Assembly (NCBI RefSeq): GCF_900021165.1
Contig: NZ_FCOQ01000008.1
Location: 62,001 to 126,000 of the forward strand
DNA from: Paenibacillus phocaeensis
GTDB lineage: Bacteria > Bacillota > Bacilli > Paenibacillales > Paenibacillaceae
Length of the DNA: 64,000 bases
Direction of reading: 5' to 3'
The position numbers and the translations under genes are program-made. This document shows, piece after piece, positions 28,154 to 36,194 of this stretch (position 1 is the first letter of the stretch; every line of letters starts with the position of its first letter). A model generated the notes under the pieces. It worked only from the letters and a program-made list of their open reading frames with translations. It did not search any database and was not told the DNA's origin.

Positions 28154-28166
28154 AGCTTATTGCCTA

Positions 28167-28359
28167 CCCCTAATTTGTATGAAATTTCGAATACATTCCG
28201 CCAATGTCGCCGAAATCACCCGAATGTATTCGATTTTTCAAATCCAAATTGTCTTGAAGGACCCAAAGTACCGTAATATATTCGATTTTTCATACATAAT
28301 TGCGCGCGTTGCCCGTACACTCCCCTAATATGTATGAAATTTCGAATACATTCTGCCAA
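28167..28359. repeat. Four copies of a ~30-bp intergenic repeat in F-R-R-F order
   Basis: Copies lie at 28167-28204 and 28322-28359 in direct orientation (core TGTATGAAATTTCGAATACA) and at 28221-28250 and 28273-28301 inverted (core TATTCGATTTTTCA). The two direct copies agree at all but two or three positions over 38 bases. Adjacent inverted copies can form cruciforms. The array fills the space between the dipeptidase gene and a terminator. It resembles REP-type clusters and contains no gene. Confidence 0.75.
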
Positions 28360-28360
28360 A

Positions 28361-28385
28361 ACCCGCCCCTAGGGCGGTTTTTTTA
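28361..28385 (+). terminator. Terminator after the dipeptidase gene and repeat cluster
   Basis: CCGCCC-CTA-GGGCGG followed by seven T. Confidence 0.8.
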
Positions 28386-28411
28386 TTGCATTCCTCCATA
28401 AATTCGAATAA

Positions 28412-28453
28412 TATAGAACAGTAATGTTGTTCTATATTTATAGAACTTATAAT
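28412..28453 (+). promoter_or_regulatory. Promoter with palindromic operator for the ArsR-MFS pair
   Basis: A perfect inverted repeat GTTCTATA-TT-TATAGAAC occupies 28429-28446, and an extra half site TATAGAAC lies at 28412-28419. The operator sits between TTGTTC (28427-28432) and a perfect -10 TATAAT (28448-28453), with a 15-bp spacer. Binding there would block RNA polymerase. It suits autorepression by the ArsR protein encoded next. Confidence 0.75.
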
Positions 28454-28498
28454 ATTCGGAGCTCAGTCCGTCTATTAGGAGAGGAACGTGAAAGCGCA

Positions 28499-29449
28499 AT
28501 GGACTATCAACTTGAAGTGGATTTTGCACCCGTTTACGAATGTGTGGCCAGCCTAACGGCTTTTTTCGCGAAACAAAATCATGGCGCCATGGATGCCGGG
28601 AAATGGTGGGTTAAAGAAGTTCAGGAGTTATTTGCCCCCGCGACGCTGCAGAACATGCGGGCCTCTCTCAAACAGTTGGATGATTTCAGCCTGTCCCCGT
28701 ACATCTGGAATTGTCCGGGTTCGCGTGATGTCGCCGATTTTGTGGAATGGTTCGCCGGGTTGTCGACAGGGGAGCTGTACGAAATATCAGCGGCCTGCAG
28801 TCAATCCGTCCCCGCCAATCTCACGGAGCTCCGCGATGCGGCTTGTGAAGTTTTGCAGGAATGGAACCTGCGGTACTTCTCCCGGATCGATCCCTGGATC
28901 CTCGAGGGTTTGCAGCAGGAGGCGTGCGCCCTGAGAGCCCGATTGGCCGAACGGAGCAGCATGGAGATTTATGAAATGGCTACGAACGGGATGCGATTGT
29001 ACCCAGGGGACACCTTAAACCGGGTCGTGCTTATTCCCCAATATCATGCTCGTCCCTTAGTCACTTCCAGCATCTTCGAGACGATGATCTTCACCCATTA
29101 TTCCTGCGACCTGTTTCCGCCGACTCCCGGGTACCCCGCCCCCGGATTGCTTCGCTTAACCCGGGCGCTGTCGGATGAAACCCGGCTGCGCATTCTCCGC
29201 CTGCTGGCCGGGAAGCAGATGACGTTTACCGAAATCGCCCGCGACATCGCCATATCCAAAAGTACGATCCATTACCATCTGATCGCGCTTCGGGCGGCAG
29301 GACTCGTAATCGTGCATTACCGGGGGAAAGGGTCTGAGTTTAAGTCGGTCGAATACAGCCTGCGCCGCGAAGCGTTAAACGGCTTGAACAGCCAAATGGA
29401 CAGCTACTTCGAGAGCGCTGCGCCTTCCGGCGTCAACCTGGGGGAATAA
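28499..29449 (+). CDS. ArsR-type winged-helix regulator with a large N-terminal domain
   Basis: The 316-residue protein has a typical ArsR-like HTH near 215-285 (LSDETRLRILRLLAGKQMTF, then TEIARDIAISKSTIHYHLIAL and a wing region). The ~210-residue N-terminal part is of a kind seen in regulators of exporter genes, but I cannot name a ligand. An upstream in-frame ATG at 28424 is rejected because it lies inside the promoter. The ATG at 28499 has AGGAGAGG 14 nt away, a rather long spacing. It is co-transcribed with the MFS gene 4 nt downstream. Confidence 0.85.
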   Translation: MDYQLEVDFAPVYECVASLTAFFAKQNHGAMDAGKWWVKEVQELFAPATLQNMRASLKQLDDFSLSPYIWNCPGSRDVADFVEWFAGLSTGELYEISAACSQSVPANLTELRDAACEVLQEWNLRYFSRIDPWILEGLQQEACALRARLAERSSMEIYEMATNGMRLYPGDTLNRVVLIPQYHARPLVTSSIFETMIFTHYSCDLFPPTPGYPAPGLLRLTRALSDETRLRILRLLAGKQMTFTEIARDIAISKSTIHYHLIALRAAGLVIVHYRGKGSEFKSVEYSLRREALNGLNSQMDSYFESAAPSGVNLGE

Positions 29450-29453
29450 GGGG

Positions 29454-30737
29454 ATGGCTGCCTCGAAACGTCGCGCTTATTACGGGCTCCTGTCCACGAT
29501 TGCCTTGAGCGGCTTTGGGGATGCGTTTGGCTTGCTTGCGATGGAGTGGTTGGTGTACGAAATCACCGGCTCAAAACTGGCGATGGGAGCACTCGCTCTC
29601 TCTTCCGGCATCCCGGAGCTGGTGATTCGGCTGCTCGGTTCGCCGCTCTCCGACAGACTGCCCCGCAATCGCCTGATGGCTGGTCTCGCCAGCGTACGAT
29701 TGATCGCCATCCTTCTGCCTTGGTTAGCCGGCATGACCGGGCATCTGCAGTTATGGCAGTTATTCCTGGCTGCCGGGCTTAGCGGCTCGTGCTCGGCCCT
29801 GTTCATGCCAACCGCCATGGCTCTCGTGCCGGAAGCCGCCGGTTCGCGCAAATTAACCCGTGCTTTCGCTATGATTGACGGTTGCCGGAACGCGGCGGCC
29901 TTGGCCGGTCCGGCGATCGCAGGCGGCGTCGTAGCCGGGTTTGGATCGCTCCCCGCGCTGGGGATCAACGCGGCGTGTTACCTGGCGGCGATCGCTATGC
30001 TGCTGTTATTGCCGAAGAGTACGCACCGAAATGAAGCTCCGTCCGCTTCCATCGCGGCTTACTTGCGAGAAATCGGCGAAGGCTTTTCGTTTTACAGGCA
30101 AGTCCCGGCTATGTTCGCCGTCATGGTGATGGTTTCGATCAGCAACATGTGTCAAGGTGCCATCTGGACGATGATGGTTCCGTTCGTCAGCGAGATCCTG
30201 CAACGTGACGCGGCGACCATGGGGACCTTCACGACAGCTACTGCATTGGGGTCCCTGGCGGGGCTTGCCCTGATTTCCTGGCTGGGGGATATCCGCCAGC
30301 GACGGCGGGTCATGGTCTTGAGTCTGGCCGCGATAGGGGGCTTCAACGCCATCCTCGGCTTGACCCAGAGCTATCCCGTGGCTCTCGTCGCACTGTTTGC
30401 CTCGGGCATTTTCGGCCCCTTCTTCGGTTCGCTGAGTTCTTCGCTGCACGGCAAGCTCGTTCCCGGCCGCTTGCAAGGGCGCGTCAATGCGAATCGGTTC
30501 CTGATCGGCGGCGCCTTGTATCCTGTCGGGACATTCGCCGGGAGTATCGTCGCCGAGCATTATGGCGTGCAGATGATGTTTCTGGCGGCAGGATTGCTCC
30601 CGATCTTCAGCTCTTGCGTCATGCTGCTCCTCCCTGGGCTTCGACAGCTTGATGGGGAGTTATCCGAACTCCGCACCCCCTTCCAGTCCGTCCCTGCGGC
30701 CGTTTCGGATCAGAGCCAGGTTCACCTGGATGCTTGA
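29454..30737 (+). CDS. MFS transporter (MFS_3/EntS-like exporter)
   Basis: The 427-residue protein has 12 predicted membrane segments and the family pattern GFGDAFGLLAMEWLVYEITG followed by SPLSDRLPRNRLMA, which is the loop 2-3 motif of the major facilitator superfamily. It lies 4 nt after the ArsR-type gene, so the regulator probably senses a drug or siderophore-like substrate of this exporter. A terminator follows. Substrate unknown. Confidence 0.9.
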   Translation: MAASKRRAYYGLLSTIALSGFGDAFGLLAMEWLVYEITGSKLAMGALALSSGIPELVIRLLGSPLSDRLPRNRLMAGLASVRLIAILLPWLAGMTGHLQLWQLFLAAGLSGSCSALFMPTAMALVPEAAGSRKLTRAFAMIDGCRNAAALAGPAIAGGVVAGFGSLPALGINAACYLAAIAMLLLLPKSTHRNEAPSASIAAYLREIGEGFSFYRQVPAMFAVMVMVSISNMCQGAIWTMMVPFVSEILQRDAATMGTFTTATALGSLAGLALISWLGDIRQRRRVMVLSLAAIGGFNAILGLTQSYPVALVALFASGIFGPFFGSLSSSLHGKLVPGRLQGRVNANRFLIGGALYPVGTFAGSIVAEHYGVQMMFLAAGLLPIFSSCVMLLLPGLRQLDGELSELRTPFQSVPAAVSDQSQVHLDA

Positions 30738-30775
30738 CCTCCGCAGCTGCCTGAGGGCAGCCCGGAGGTTGTTCC
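30738..30775 (+). terminator. Terminator of the ArsR-MFS operon
   Basis: ACCTCCGCAGCTGCC pairs imperfectly with GGCAGCCCGGAGGT, followed by TTGTT. Confidence 0.65.
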
Positions 30776-30880
30776 CCCTGATTTCGCGCGACGGAGCATT
30801 CAAAACAAAAAAACCTCCTCTCTCCCCCTTACGGGATGAAAAAGAAGGCTTGCGGCTTTCTGCGCGTGCGCAGTCCACCG

Positions 30881-30974
30881 TCAGATTTTCAGCTCCCCAA
30901 GCTTGATCAGCTCGACAACCGCCTGCGCGCGACCTTTGACATTCAACTTTTGCATGACGTTCGTGATGTGTTTT
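30881..30974 (-). pseudogene. 3' fragment of a LuxR-type response-regulator gene cut by the prophage
   Basis: The minus strand from 30973 to the TGA at 30881 reads KHITNVMQKLNVKGRAQAVV then ELIKLGELKI and stop. This is the C-terminal half of a GerE/LuxR helix-turn-helix, whose recognition helix in intact proteins is preceded by TVK. Here the frame hits a stop right upstream of KH, at 30974, where phage sequence begins. The remainder of the gene should lie at the far prophage end, beyond this window. Confidence 0.8.
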
Positions 30975-30990
30975 CAAGCACGCACAGTTA
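30960..30990. other. Probable attL core region
   Basis: Homology to the LuxR-type gene ends at about 30974, and the stop codon of the serine recombinase gene lies at 30988. The recombination site therefore falls near 30960-30975, around GATGTGTTTTCAAGCACG. The exact crossover dinucleotide cannot be fixed without the other end. Confidence 0.55.
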
Positions 30991-32556
30991 AACGTATGTC
31001 TGGACGTCTACCTCTCCATCCTTATTAACTTCGATTCTCTTGACCATTTGCATAAGCAACATGCGTGTTTTCTCAACATCATCGTATGTTTTCATTTCAG
31101 TCAGCTCTTTTAGATACTGTTTAGTTTCTCGAATGACTTTCTCGCGATCGAGGCTCCTGCGTTCGTTCGCCTCAATGATAGCCAAGCGATGCTCCGAATC
31201 CGAGATATCTTTTTCATATTGGCCTTTTTCGAACTCATACTGAGCATCGTCAATTTCGCCCAACATATGCTGGCGTCGTACCTCAAACAAAAGTTTCCGG
31301 TTTTCCTCAATCCGTTTTTCAAGCTTTCGCTTGTCCTTCTCCGTGTTGCTTTCAGGCAACTGCGAATTTATTTCAGAAGCGCCCTCTTCCTCCAACACTC
31401 GAATTGATTCCCGGACCCTCTCCAAAATGTCCTTAATTAGCTCGTCCCGAAATTCATAATACGGGAGCCATTTTCCGTTGGAACATCCAATTTCTCCAGT
31501 TCTACGTCGCCGCGAACACATCAGGTACCGATAATCTTTACCGTTCTTATTTTTGGTTTTGGACCCCATCGAAACCATGGCCGTACCGCACTCTGCGCAG
31601 AAGATGAATTTTGAAAAGACATTAACAAAGGATCTTCTCCCACCGCGGGTCCCTCCGCCTCTAAGTAAACGAATCTCCTGGGCGCGGTCAAATACCTCCT
31701 TTGAGATGATTGCTTCATGCGTTTGGAAAGGAGTCTTTTGCCATTCTGATTTAGGTTTCATTACGAGTTTCTTCCCTCTGTCCATGAGGTCAGACAAGTC
31801 ATTGTATGCTACCTCTGTTGTATGACGGCCATAGACAGTGTATCCGGTATAATTCTCGTTTTGGAGAATGCGTTGCACTGAAGTTAATCCCCAGACACCG
31901 CCACGATATGACGGGATTGGGGTGTTCTTCTCGTTATCTCCGTTCAGGTAATTTACGATGTTCTTCTCGCCATTCCCATTGAGGTAAAGTTCAAAAATCT
32001 TCTTCACGATCTCCGCCTGCTCTGGAATGACCTCCAGCGTCTTTCTGCCATCAACAACCACTTTTCGATAACCGTAAGGAGGAATAGATCCTATGTAATT
32101 CCCCTTGGCCGCTGATTGCCGGATTCCTCTTCGCGACGATTGGCTAATATCGCCACTTGTATTTTGGTTGACAACTGACTTGATCCCAAACAGCAGCTCG
32201 TCGTCCTTCACGGCCGAATCGTAGCCGTCCTCAATGGACACAACTCTGATTTTCAAAGCATTGACAAGAATCCGTTTAAGCGAGATGGCATCCAGAGCAT
32301 CCCGGCTAAAACGCGAGAGAGAGGCGAACCAGATTGATCTGATTTCGCCTCTTTTCGCATCGGCTATCATTTTCTGTACATCTTCCCGAGCCACAATGCT
32401 TGTCGCTGTGTCTCGATCTTCGTACACTTTTGAAATTGTTATATTCTCCCGACTTGCACGCTCACGAATGAAAGCTTCTTGGTGCTCTGGGCTATCCTTC
32501 TGCGAATCTTTTAACGTGGATACACGGACATATGCTCTATCATCTTTCATGACCAT
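30988..32556 (-). CDS. Large serine recombinase (phage integrase)
   Basis: The ~522-residue protein integrates and excises the phage. The resolvase domain starts KDDRAYVRVSTLKDSQKDSP with the catalytic Ser in RVS, followed by RSIWFASLSRFSRDALDAIS. The recombinase domain and the zinc ribbon FCAECGTAMVSMGS...YLMCSRRRRTGEIGC follow, and a long C-terminal coiled coil closes the protein. The ATG at 32556 has GGGGG 9 nt upstream; the longer open frame lacks a box. Its 3' end abuts attL, as is usual for integrase genes. Confidence 0.95.
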   Translation of the reverse strand: MVMKDDRAYVRVSTLKDSQKDSPEHQEAFIRERASRENITISKVYEDRDTATSIVAREDVQKMIADAKRGEIRSIWFASLSRFSRDALDAISLKRILVNALKIRVVSIEDGYDSAVKDDELLFGIKSVVNQNTSGDISQSSRRGIRQSAAKGNYIGSIPPYGYRKVVVDGRKTLEVIPEQAEIVKKIFELYLNGNGEKNIVNYLNGDNEKNTPIPSYRGGVWGLTSVQRILQNENYTGYTVYGRHTTEVAYNDLSDLMDRGKKLVMKPKSEWQKTPFQTHEAIISKEVFDRAQEIRLLRGGGTRGGRRSFVNVFSKFIFCAECGTAMVSMGSKTKNKNGKDYRYLMCSRRRRTGEIGCSNGKWLPYYEFRDELIKDILERVRESIRVLEEEGASEINSQLPESNTEKDKRKLEKRIEENRKLLFEVRRQHMLGEIDDAQYEFEKGQYEKDISDSEHRLAIIEANERRSLDREKVIRETKQYLKELTEMKTYDDVEKTRMLLMQMVKRIEVNKDGEVDVQTYV

Positions 32557-32737
32557 TACGCATTTCCCCCGAAATGTATTTATGCAAAACATCATCCACA
32601 TTGTACGCTACAGCCCCGTTATTTTCTAGTGCTTTCATGATCGCTCTTTTGGCAAAGGCTCGAATGATTTCATCTGATTTTTCCTGATCACACACCTTGT
32701 GATACCTAATCGTGAAGGATTTTTTGCTTTTCCCCAT
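32540..32737 (-). CDS. Small phage protein, 65 aa
   Basis: The sequence begins MGKSKKSFTIRYHKVCDQEK and is basic. It overlaps the recombinase start by 17 nt, so the two are coupled. The ATG at 32737 is chosen because GGTGA lies 7 nt before it; a GTG at 32752 is possible. Genes in this position next to serine integrases sometimes encode directionality factors or short accessory proteins, but nothing here proves that. Confidence 0.65.
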   Translation of the reverse strand: MGKSKKSFTIRYHKVCDQEKSDEIIRAFAKRAIMKALENNGAVAYNVDDVLHKYISGEMRNGHER

Positions 32738-32792
32738 GTTTGCATCACCCACTATTAGGGTATGAGAAGGGGCTTGGTTAACTTGCCCCTTC

Positions 32793-33260
32793 TCATTTCT
32801 CGTTCCCCGTTTTCTCCACTATCAAATCCAGATTGGAGGCTAACTTGAAGAAGGCTTTCCAGCGAATCTTGTCATACTTTCCGGAGCTGATCGGCGGCTG
32901 GAACACAAAATTGTACACGTGCTGATCGGTGATGTAGTCGTGTTCCTTGGTCAAATATCGTTCCTCGATCAGAAACCGTTCCATCCGGGGCATCCGGCGG
33001 ACAACTCTCTCGATCCGCTCGCAATACTTTCTCCGTTGAATCTGCTTATCTACGTTGTGGACAGCAATATCCCCTGTCTGGTCGCTGGTAGTACCTGTGT
33101 AACCTCGGGGAGATAAGCTGTAGCTTGCCGTCGTGCTCGCCTCCCGCTCCTCCTCATCTTCCGTGAGAAATTTATAATATCTGTATTGTTCCAGCGCGCG
33201 CTCCACGGCCTCCTGCGTCTTGCTTCGATCGATTTCCGGGAGAAAGCTTAATTGCTCCAA
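32793..33260 (-). CDS. ArpU-family late transcription regulator
   Basis: The 155-residue protein has the ArpU layout: N-terminal ALEQYRYYKFLTEDEEE, a variable Ser/Thr-rich middle and a C-terminal sigma-like helix-turn-helix with RIERVVRRMPRMERFLIEER. Such proteins, at the end of early operons, switch on late genes. Its place right before the integrase and at the end of the early transcript agrees. The HTH itself is weakly defined. Confidence 0.75.
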   Translation of the reverse strand: MEQLSFLPEIDRSKTQEAVERALEQYRYYKFLTEDEEEREASTTASYSLSPRGYTGTTSDQTGDIAVHNVDKQIQRRKYCERIERVVRRMPRMERFLIEERYLTKEHDYITDQHVYNFVFQPPISSGKYDKIRWKAFFKLASNLDLIVEKTGNEK

Positions 33261-33312
33261 ACGCGCTCACCTCCATCGTAGGGGATACCCCGGCCGAAGC
33301 CGGGGCGGGCAA

Positions 33313-33795
33313 TCAATACGGCAAAACATCCGATTCGGAATCAACTCCAGCCATAGGGTCATCTTCTTCGCCGAAATCAAGTTTTGCCTGGTTAGGATCA
33401 TCCACCTCAACCGTTCCGTCCGGGTTGATTTTCCCTCTCAAACCTTCGCGATACTTCTTCTGATGTTCTTCGAACTCTTCCAGCGTTTCATCCGATTCGG
33501 TGATCGTCAACACGACATCATGACCAGCTTTTTTGTAAAATTCAAATGATTTCTCCGCCGACGAATCGCCCTTTACCTCGAAGTCGAGGACTGTCTTTTT
33601 GGCATCTTTGGAGGATTTCTTGAACTCAGCAGTAAGCTGCTGCTCAACCCCCTCGATGCTCAGAATGACCACAGATCGTGTCATCTCGGTAAGCTCTGGC
33701 TTGTGCTCATCGTCACCCTTAATGTAAAATTGCACTTGCTCCTTTTTCGAATCCTTCGTTTGTTTGTTGAAGCATGCTTTGATTGTGATAGACAT
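33313..33795 (-). CDS. Phage protein of unknown function, 160 aa
   Basis: The acidic protein starts MSITIKACFNKQTKDSKKEQ and has a beta-rich first 110 residues followed by a strongly acidic, probably disordered tail (FGEEDDPMAGVDSESDVLPY). That tail shape is reminiscent of single-strand DNA-binding proteins but the body does not show an OB-fold motif I recognise. It ends the group of small early genes before arpU. Confidence 0.6.
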   Translation of the reverse strand: MSITIKACFNKQTKDSKKEQVQFYIKGDDEHKPELTEMTRSVVILSIEGVEQQLTAEFKKSSKDAKKTVLDFEVKGDSSAEKSFEFYKKAGHDVVLTITESDETLEEFEEHQKKYREGLRGKINPDGTVEVDDPNQAKLDFGEEDDPMAGVDSESDVLPY

Positions 33796-33810
33796 TCTAA
33801 TTTCCCCTCT

Positions 33811-33957
33811 CTATGAATTCGTAATGATAATTGCGATTGCTACGATCGCCGCACAGCAGATCATGGCCAGGTTTTGCGCGAACGATTTATTACGGTCTCC
33901 CTCGGCGATTACACCGAAAAAAGATATACCGGCGATAATGGATAAAAAGATGATCAC
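33811..33957 (-). CDS. Small membrane protein, 48 aa
   Basis: The GTG at 33957 follows the TAA of the previous gene by one base. The product has two hydrophobic segments, IIFLSIIAGISFFGVIA and LAMICCAAIVAIAIII, joined by a charged loop. A longer frame starts upstream but its N-terminus is Arg-rich shadow sequence. Function unknown. Confidence 0.5.
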   Translation of the reverse strand: MIIFLSIIAGISFFGVIAEGDRNKSFAQNLAMICCAAIVAIAIIITNS

Positions 33958-33958
33958 C

Positions 33959-34147
33959 TTAATACTCGCCTCCCCGTTTCCGGTACTTCCGGGACTTAGA
34001 GGATAGCTGCGGAGCTGTGGTGTTAAGCTGACTTTCAATGATCTTCTTAGGAGGCGGCCCGTCCGCTCCAATCTTCTTGCAGTGCTCCGCGATCTGCTCC
34101 GGCGTCCAAAACTCCCGCTTAACACCCTTGTCCAGCATACGGATCAC
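33959..34147 (-). CDS. Small phage protein, 62 aa
   Basis: It begins MIRMLDKGVKREFWTPEQIA and is basic at the C-terminus (KSRKYRKRGGEY). It overlaps the preceding zinc-ribbon gene by 29 nt. The start could be the ATG at 34147 or at 34138. No known domain is seen. Confidence 0.55.
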   Translation of the reverse strand: MIRMLDKGVKREFWTPEQIAEHCKKIGADGPPPKKIIESQLNTTAPQLSSKSRKYRKRGGEY

Positions 34148-34526
34148 CTACCTTGATCTCATTCACAATCGATCTAAGCTCACGCGCTATTTCGTTCCCA
34201 CCCCAGCGAAGTTGATCGCTAATGCGACTTTCTAAGTTCGATATTAGTTGTGCTCGATAGGCTATCAGTTGTCCGATCTCCTGCTTGTTCCGTTGGAACC
34301 GCGTCTCCTCGGAATGATATCGACATGCCCAACGCGCTGCACAATCAATGGCCTGACTAAGCTGTCCCTGCAGAGAGGCGATCAGCTCCTCTTTTTCGGC
34401 AAGCTCACACATCGGACAGGAGTGATTGCCGCTCCCCTCACCTGTCGTAGGATCTATGTCCTGATGATCTGCAGCGAATGCAAATCCGCACACCGGGCAT
34501 TCCCAAACCTCAGCTAAAGCACTCAT
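34119..34526 (-). CDS. Phage zinc-ribbon protein, 135 aa
   Basis: The N-terminus holds two Cys pairs, ECPVCGFAF and HSCPMCELA, spaced as in a zinc ribbon. A long coiled-coil-like helix follows. It lies 11 bases after the dUTPase-like gene in the early operon. A nucleic-acid-binding role is possible but not shown. Confidence 0.65.
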   Translation of the reverse strand: MSALAEVWECPVCGFAFAADHQDIDPTTGEGSGNHSCPMCELAEKEELIASLQGQLSQAIDCAARWACRYHSEETRFQRNKQEIGQLIAYRAQLISNLESRISDQLRWGGNEIARELRSIVNEIKVGDPYAGQGC

Positions 34527-34537
34527 GGCTGATCACC

Positions 34538-35137
34538 TCAATACCCATTAGACTGCCGCTCATGGTTGACGGCGTTCTTGGCGGCGTAGGCGTCGGCGAT
34601 CTGTTCGAATGTAAAACCAAGACGTTGTTCACCGAGCGAATAGAAGACTGCCAGGGCTCCGCGGAAAAAATTTCTTTGCTGCTTTTTGAAGTCCTCAGGC
34701 CACTCATATAAAAATTCGTGTCCCATGATCATCCCGACATTGTGCAAAAGCTCAGTAAACAAAACTGTTGTTTCCCCTTCGATCGTATCGTCCGGGATGT
34801 AAAGATCATCCGCTGGAAGATCGAGCTGCCGCGCGATGCTCAGGAAGAAGTGCAGGCAATCGACGTATTCTTCAAGCAGCGGATATTTTACATGCTCAAA
34901 CGCGTCACCCGTTCCGTCCTCCTTATCCCGAAAAGCAATGGTCCGTTTTTCGTATCTCGGCTCCCGATCATTACTCCAATGCTTAAACCCACGCCATTCG
35001 TTCGCTAGCTCTCCGATCTCTACCTGCAAGGCCAGTACCGTGTTCGGCAGCAAGTCCTGACCTTCCAGCCCTTTCTCCTTGATAATCCGGGCATCGAGTT
35101 GCTTTTGCATTTCGTACATTTGTTTAATCGTAAGCAT
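34538..35137 (-). CDS. dUTPase-like dimeric nucleotide pyrophosphatase (MazG-like fold)
   Basis: The 199-residue all-alpha protein has the motif LQVEIGELANEWRGFKHW (ExxExxxxW type metal site) and LLEEYVDCLHFFLSIA (second ExxxD motif). This pattern fits dimeric dUTP diphosphatases of phages, which keep uracil out of DNA. The ATG at 35137 is preferred over a TTG at 35146 that abuts the ribosome binding site. It sits among early metabolic genes. Confidence 0.85.
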   Translation of the reverse strand: MLTIKQMYEMQKQLDARIIKEKGLEGQDLLPNTVLALQVEIGELANEWRGFKHWSNDREPRYEKRTIAFRDKEDGTGDAFEHVKYPLLEEYVDCLHFFLSIARQLDLPADDLYIPDDTIEGETTVLFTELLHNVGMIMGHEFLYEWPEDFKKQQRNFFRGALAVFYSLGEQRLGFTFEQIADAYAAKNAVNHERQSNGY

Positions 35138-35158
35138 TTCTATCAACCCTTTCGCGAC

Positions 35159-35374
35159 CTATAATTTCGAATCGGCCTGTTCAAATTCCACATCAGACAC
35201 CATAACTTCTTTCAATTTGCCCCCGACTTTCACAACAGCTACAGGGAAAGCTACGACACCTCCACTATGACCACCCATTCTTACTGATGGTTCTATTACC
35301 GTTGATCTTTGGAAAACCCCAACCAACAGAGCCTCTTGCCGACCTTTTGGAGTTATGATTGAAACTCTTTCCAC
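35159..35374 (-). CDS. Small phage protein, 71 aa
   Basis: A GTG start at 35374 is chosen because AGGGGTG lies 6 nt before it; the frame above it is the out-of-phase part of the preceding small gene. The product, VERVSIITPKGRQEALLVGV and onward, looks beta-rich with a Gly-rich centre (RMGGHSGGVVAFPVAVVKVG). Unknown function. Confidence 0.55.
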   Translation of the reverse strand: MERVSIITPKGRQEALLVGVFQRSTVIEPSVRMGGHSGGVVAFPVAVVKVGGKLKEVMVSDVEFEQADSKL

Positions 35375-35379
35375 CGGTA

Positions 35380-35532
35380 TCACCCCTCTACGCTGTTTTT
35401 TCGATATGCCACAAATCCCTTTCCGAAACACTTTTTACACATTTCTTTATCTTGGATGTATCCAATCCCTGGTATATAGATGCTGGACCCCAACATATAT
35501 CCCAAACCGTTACACCTCTTGCACTTTTTCAT
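35380..35532 (-). CDS. Small zinc-knuckle protein, 50 aa
   Basis: The ATG at 35532 follows GGAAGGTGAG. The product has two DnaJ-type knuckles, CKRCNGLGY near the N-terminus and CKKCFGKGF near the C-terminus, enough to bind one zinc ion. Its stop is 5 bases before the next start. Such CxxCxGxG mini-proteins are common in phage early operons. Confidence 0.7.
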   Translation of the reverse strand: MKKCKRCNGLGYMLGSSIYIPGIGYIQDKEMCKKCFGKGFVAYRKNSVEG

Positions 35533-35571
35533 TTCGCTCACCTTCCGGCGCTATATTTTCGAAATGTGCAG

Positions 35572-36162
35572 TTACGACTTTTCCTTCCGAGCCAGCGCGA
35601 TAGCTTGATTTAATCGTGTCATCGTACGTTCGTTTCCTCCTGGACTATCTGGATGAGCCTTTTTAGCTGCACTTCTATACGCCCGTTCAATCGATGGCAA
35701 ATCATCCGAAGGGTCTACGCCAAGTACCATCCACCATTGGTCTCCCGATGATGCACCAGCCTGTTCGGGAAGCGCTTGAAAGCCTTGATATATTCGATTC
35801 ATCATTTCACTGCTGCCCCAACGTTCGATGCCTCTTATTGCCTCTATGGTTTTCCGAATCGCTTGCATGTTGTCTTCGATCCGATCCCATCGATCACAAG
35901 CGAACACTTGCGGATGACCATTCAACTGAAAATATACGGCTACTCCTTTATCATCTGGGCTTCTATAACGTGCATAGGGAAGCCCATCTTGACGTAGGGG
36001 AATATTTGTCGAGAGAATCACTTGCTTACCGCCTAAAAGGCGGATCTCGTCAATCAAACCATCCCGAGCCGAAGCCATGTTTGTATCAAACCTCGATGAT
36101 TTTGGACTCCTCGTTCTCGGCCATCCTTCTGGCCAATGAAGAGGGTATGCTTCAATAGTCAT
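35572..36162 (-). CDS. J-domain protein of the phage
   Basis: The ~196-residue protein has an unknown N-terminal part of ~130 residues and a C-terminal J domain: WWMVLGVDPSDDLPSIERAY then RSAAKKAHPDSPGGNE, with the essential HPD. J domains stimulate the ATPase of Hsp70 (DnaK). In phage lambda, host DnaJ and DnaK release the helicase from its loader at the origin. Encoding one next to replication genes suggests recruitment of host DnaK. The start at 36162 has AAGGG 11 nt upstream; GTG 36174 is the alternative. Confidence 0.8.
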   Translation of the reverse strand: MTIEAYPLHWPEGWPRTRSPKSSRFDTNMASARDGLIDEIRLLGGKQVILSTNIPLRQDGLPYARYRSPDDKGVAVYFQLNGHPQVFACDRWDRIEDNMQAIRKTIEAIRGIERWGSSEMMNRIYQGFQALPEQAGASSGDQWWMVLGVDPSDDLPSIERAYRSAAKKAHPDSPGGNERTMTRLNQAIALARKEKS

Positions 36163-36194
36163 TTCATCATCCACCCTTCCTGCGCTATATGGGT

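Noticed and set aside
28424..28498. Upstream ATG as start of the ArsR-type protein
   Set aside because: The ATG lies before the -35 and -10 of the promoter, so it would not be in the mRNA.
33958..34125. Long N-terminus for the small membrane protein
   Set aside because: The upstream part is Arg-rich antisense-like sequence overlapping another gene; the GTG at 33957 one base after a stop codon is a better start.
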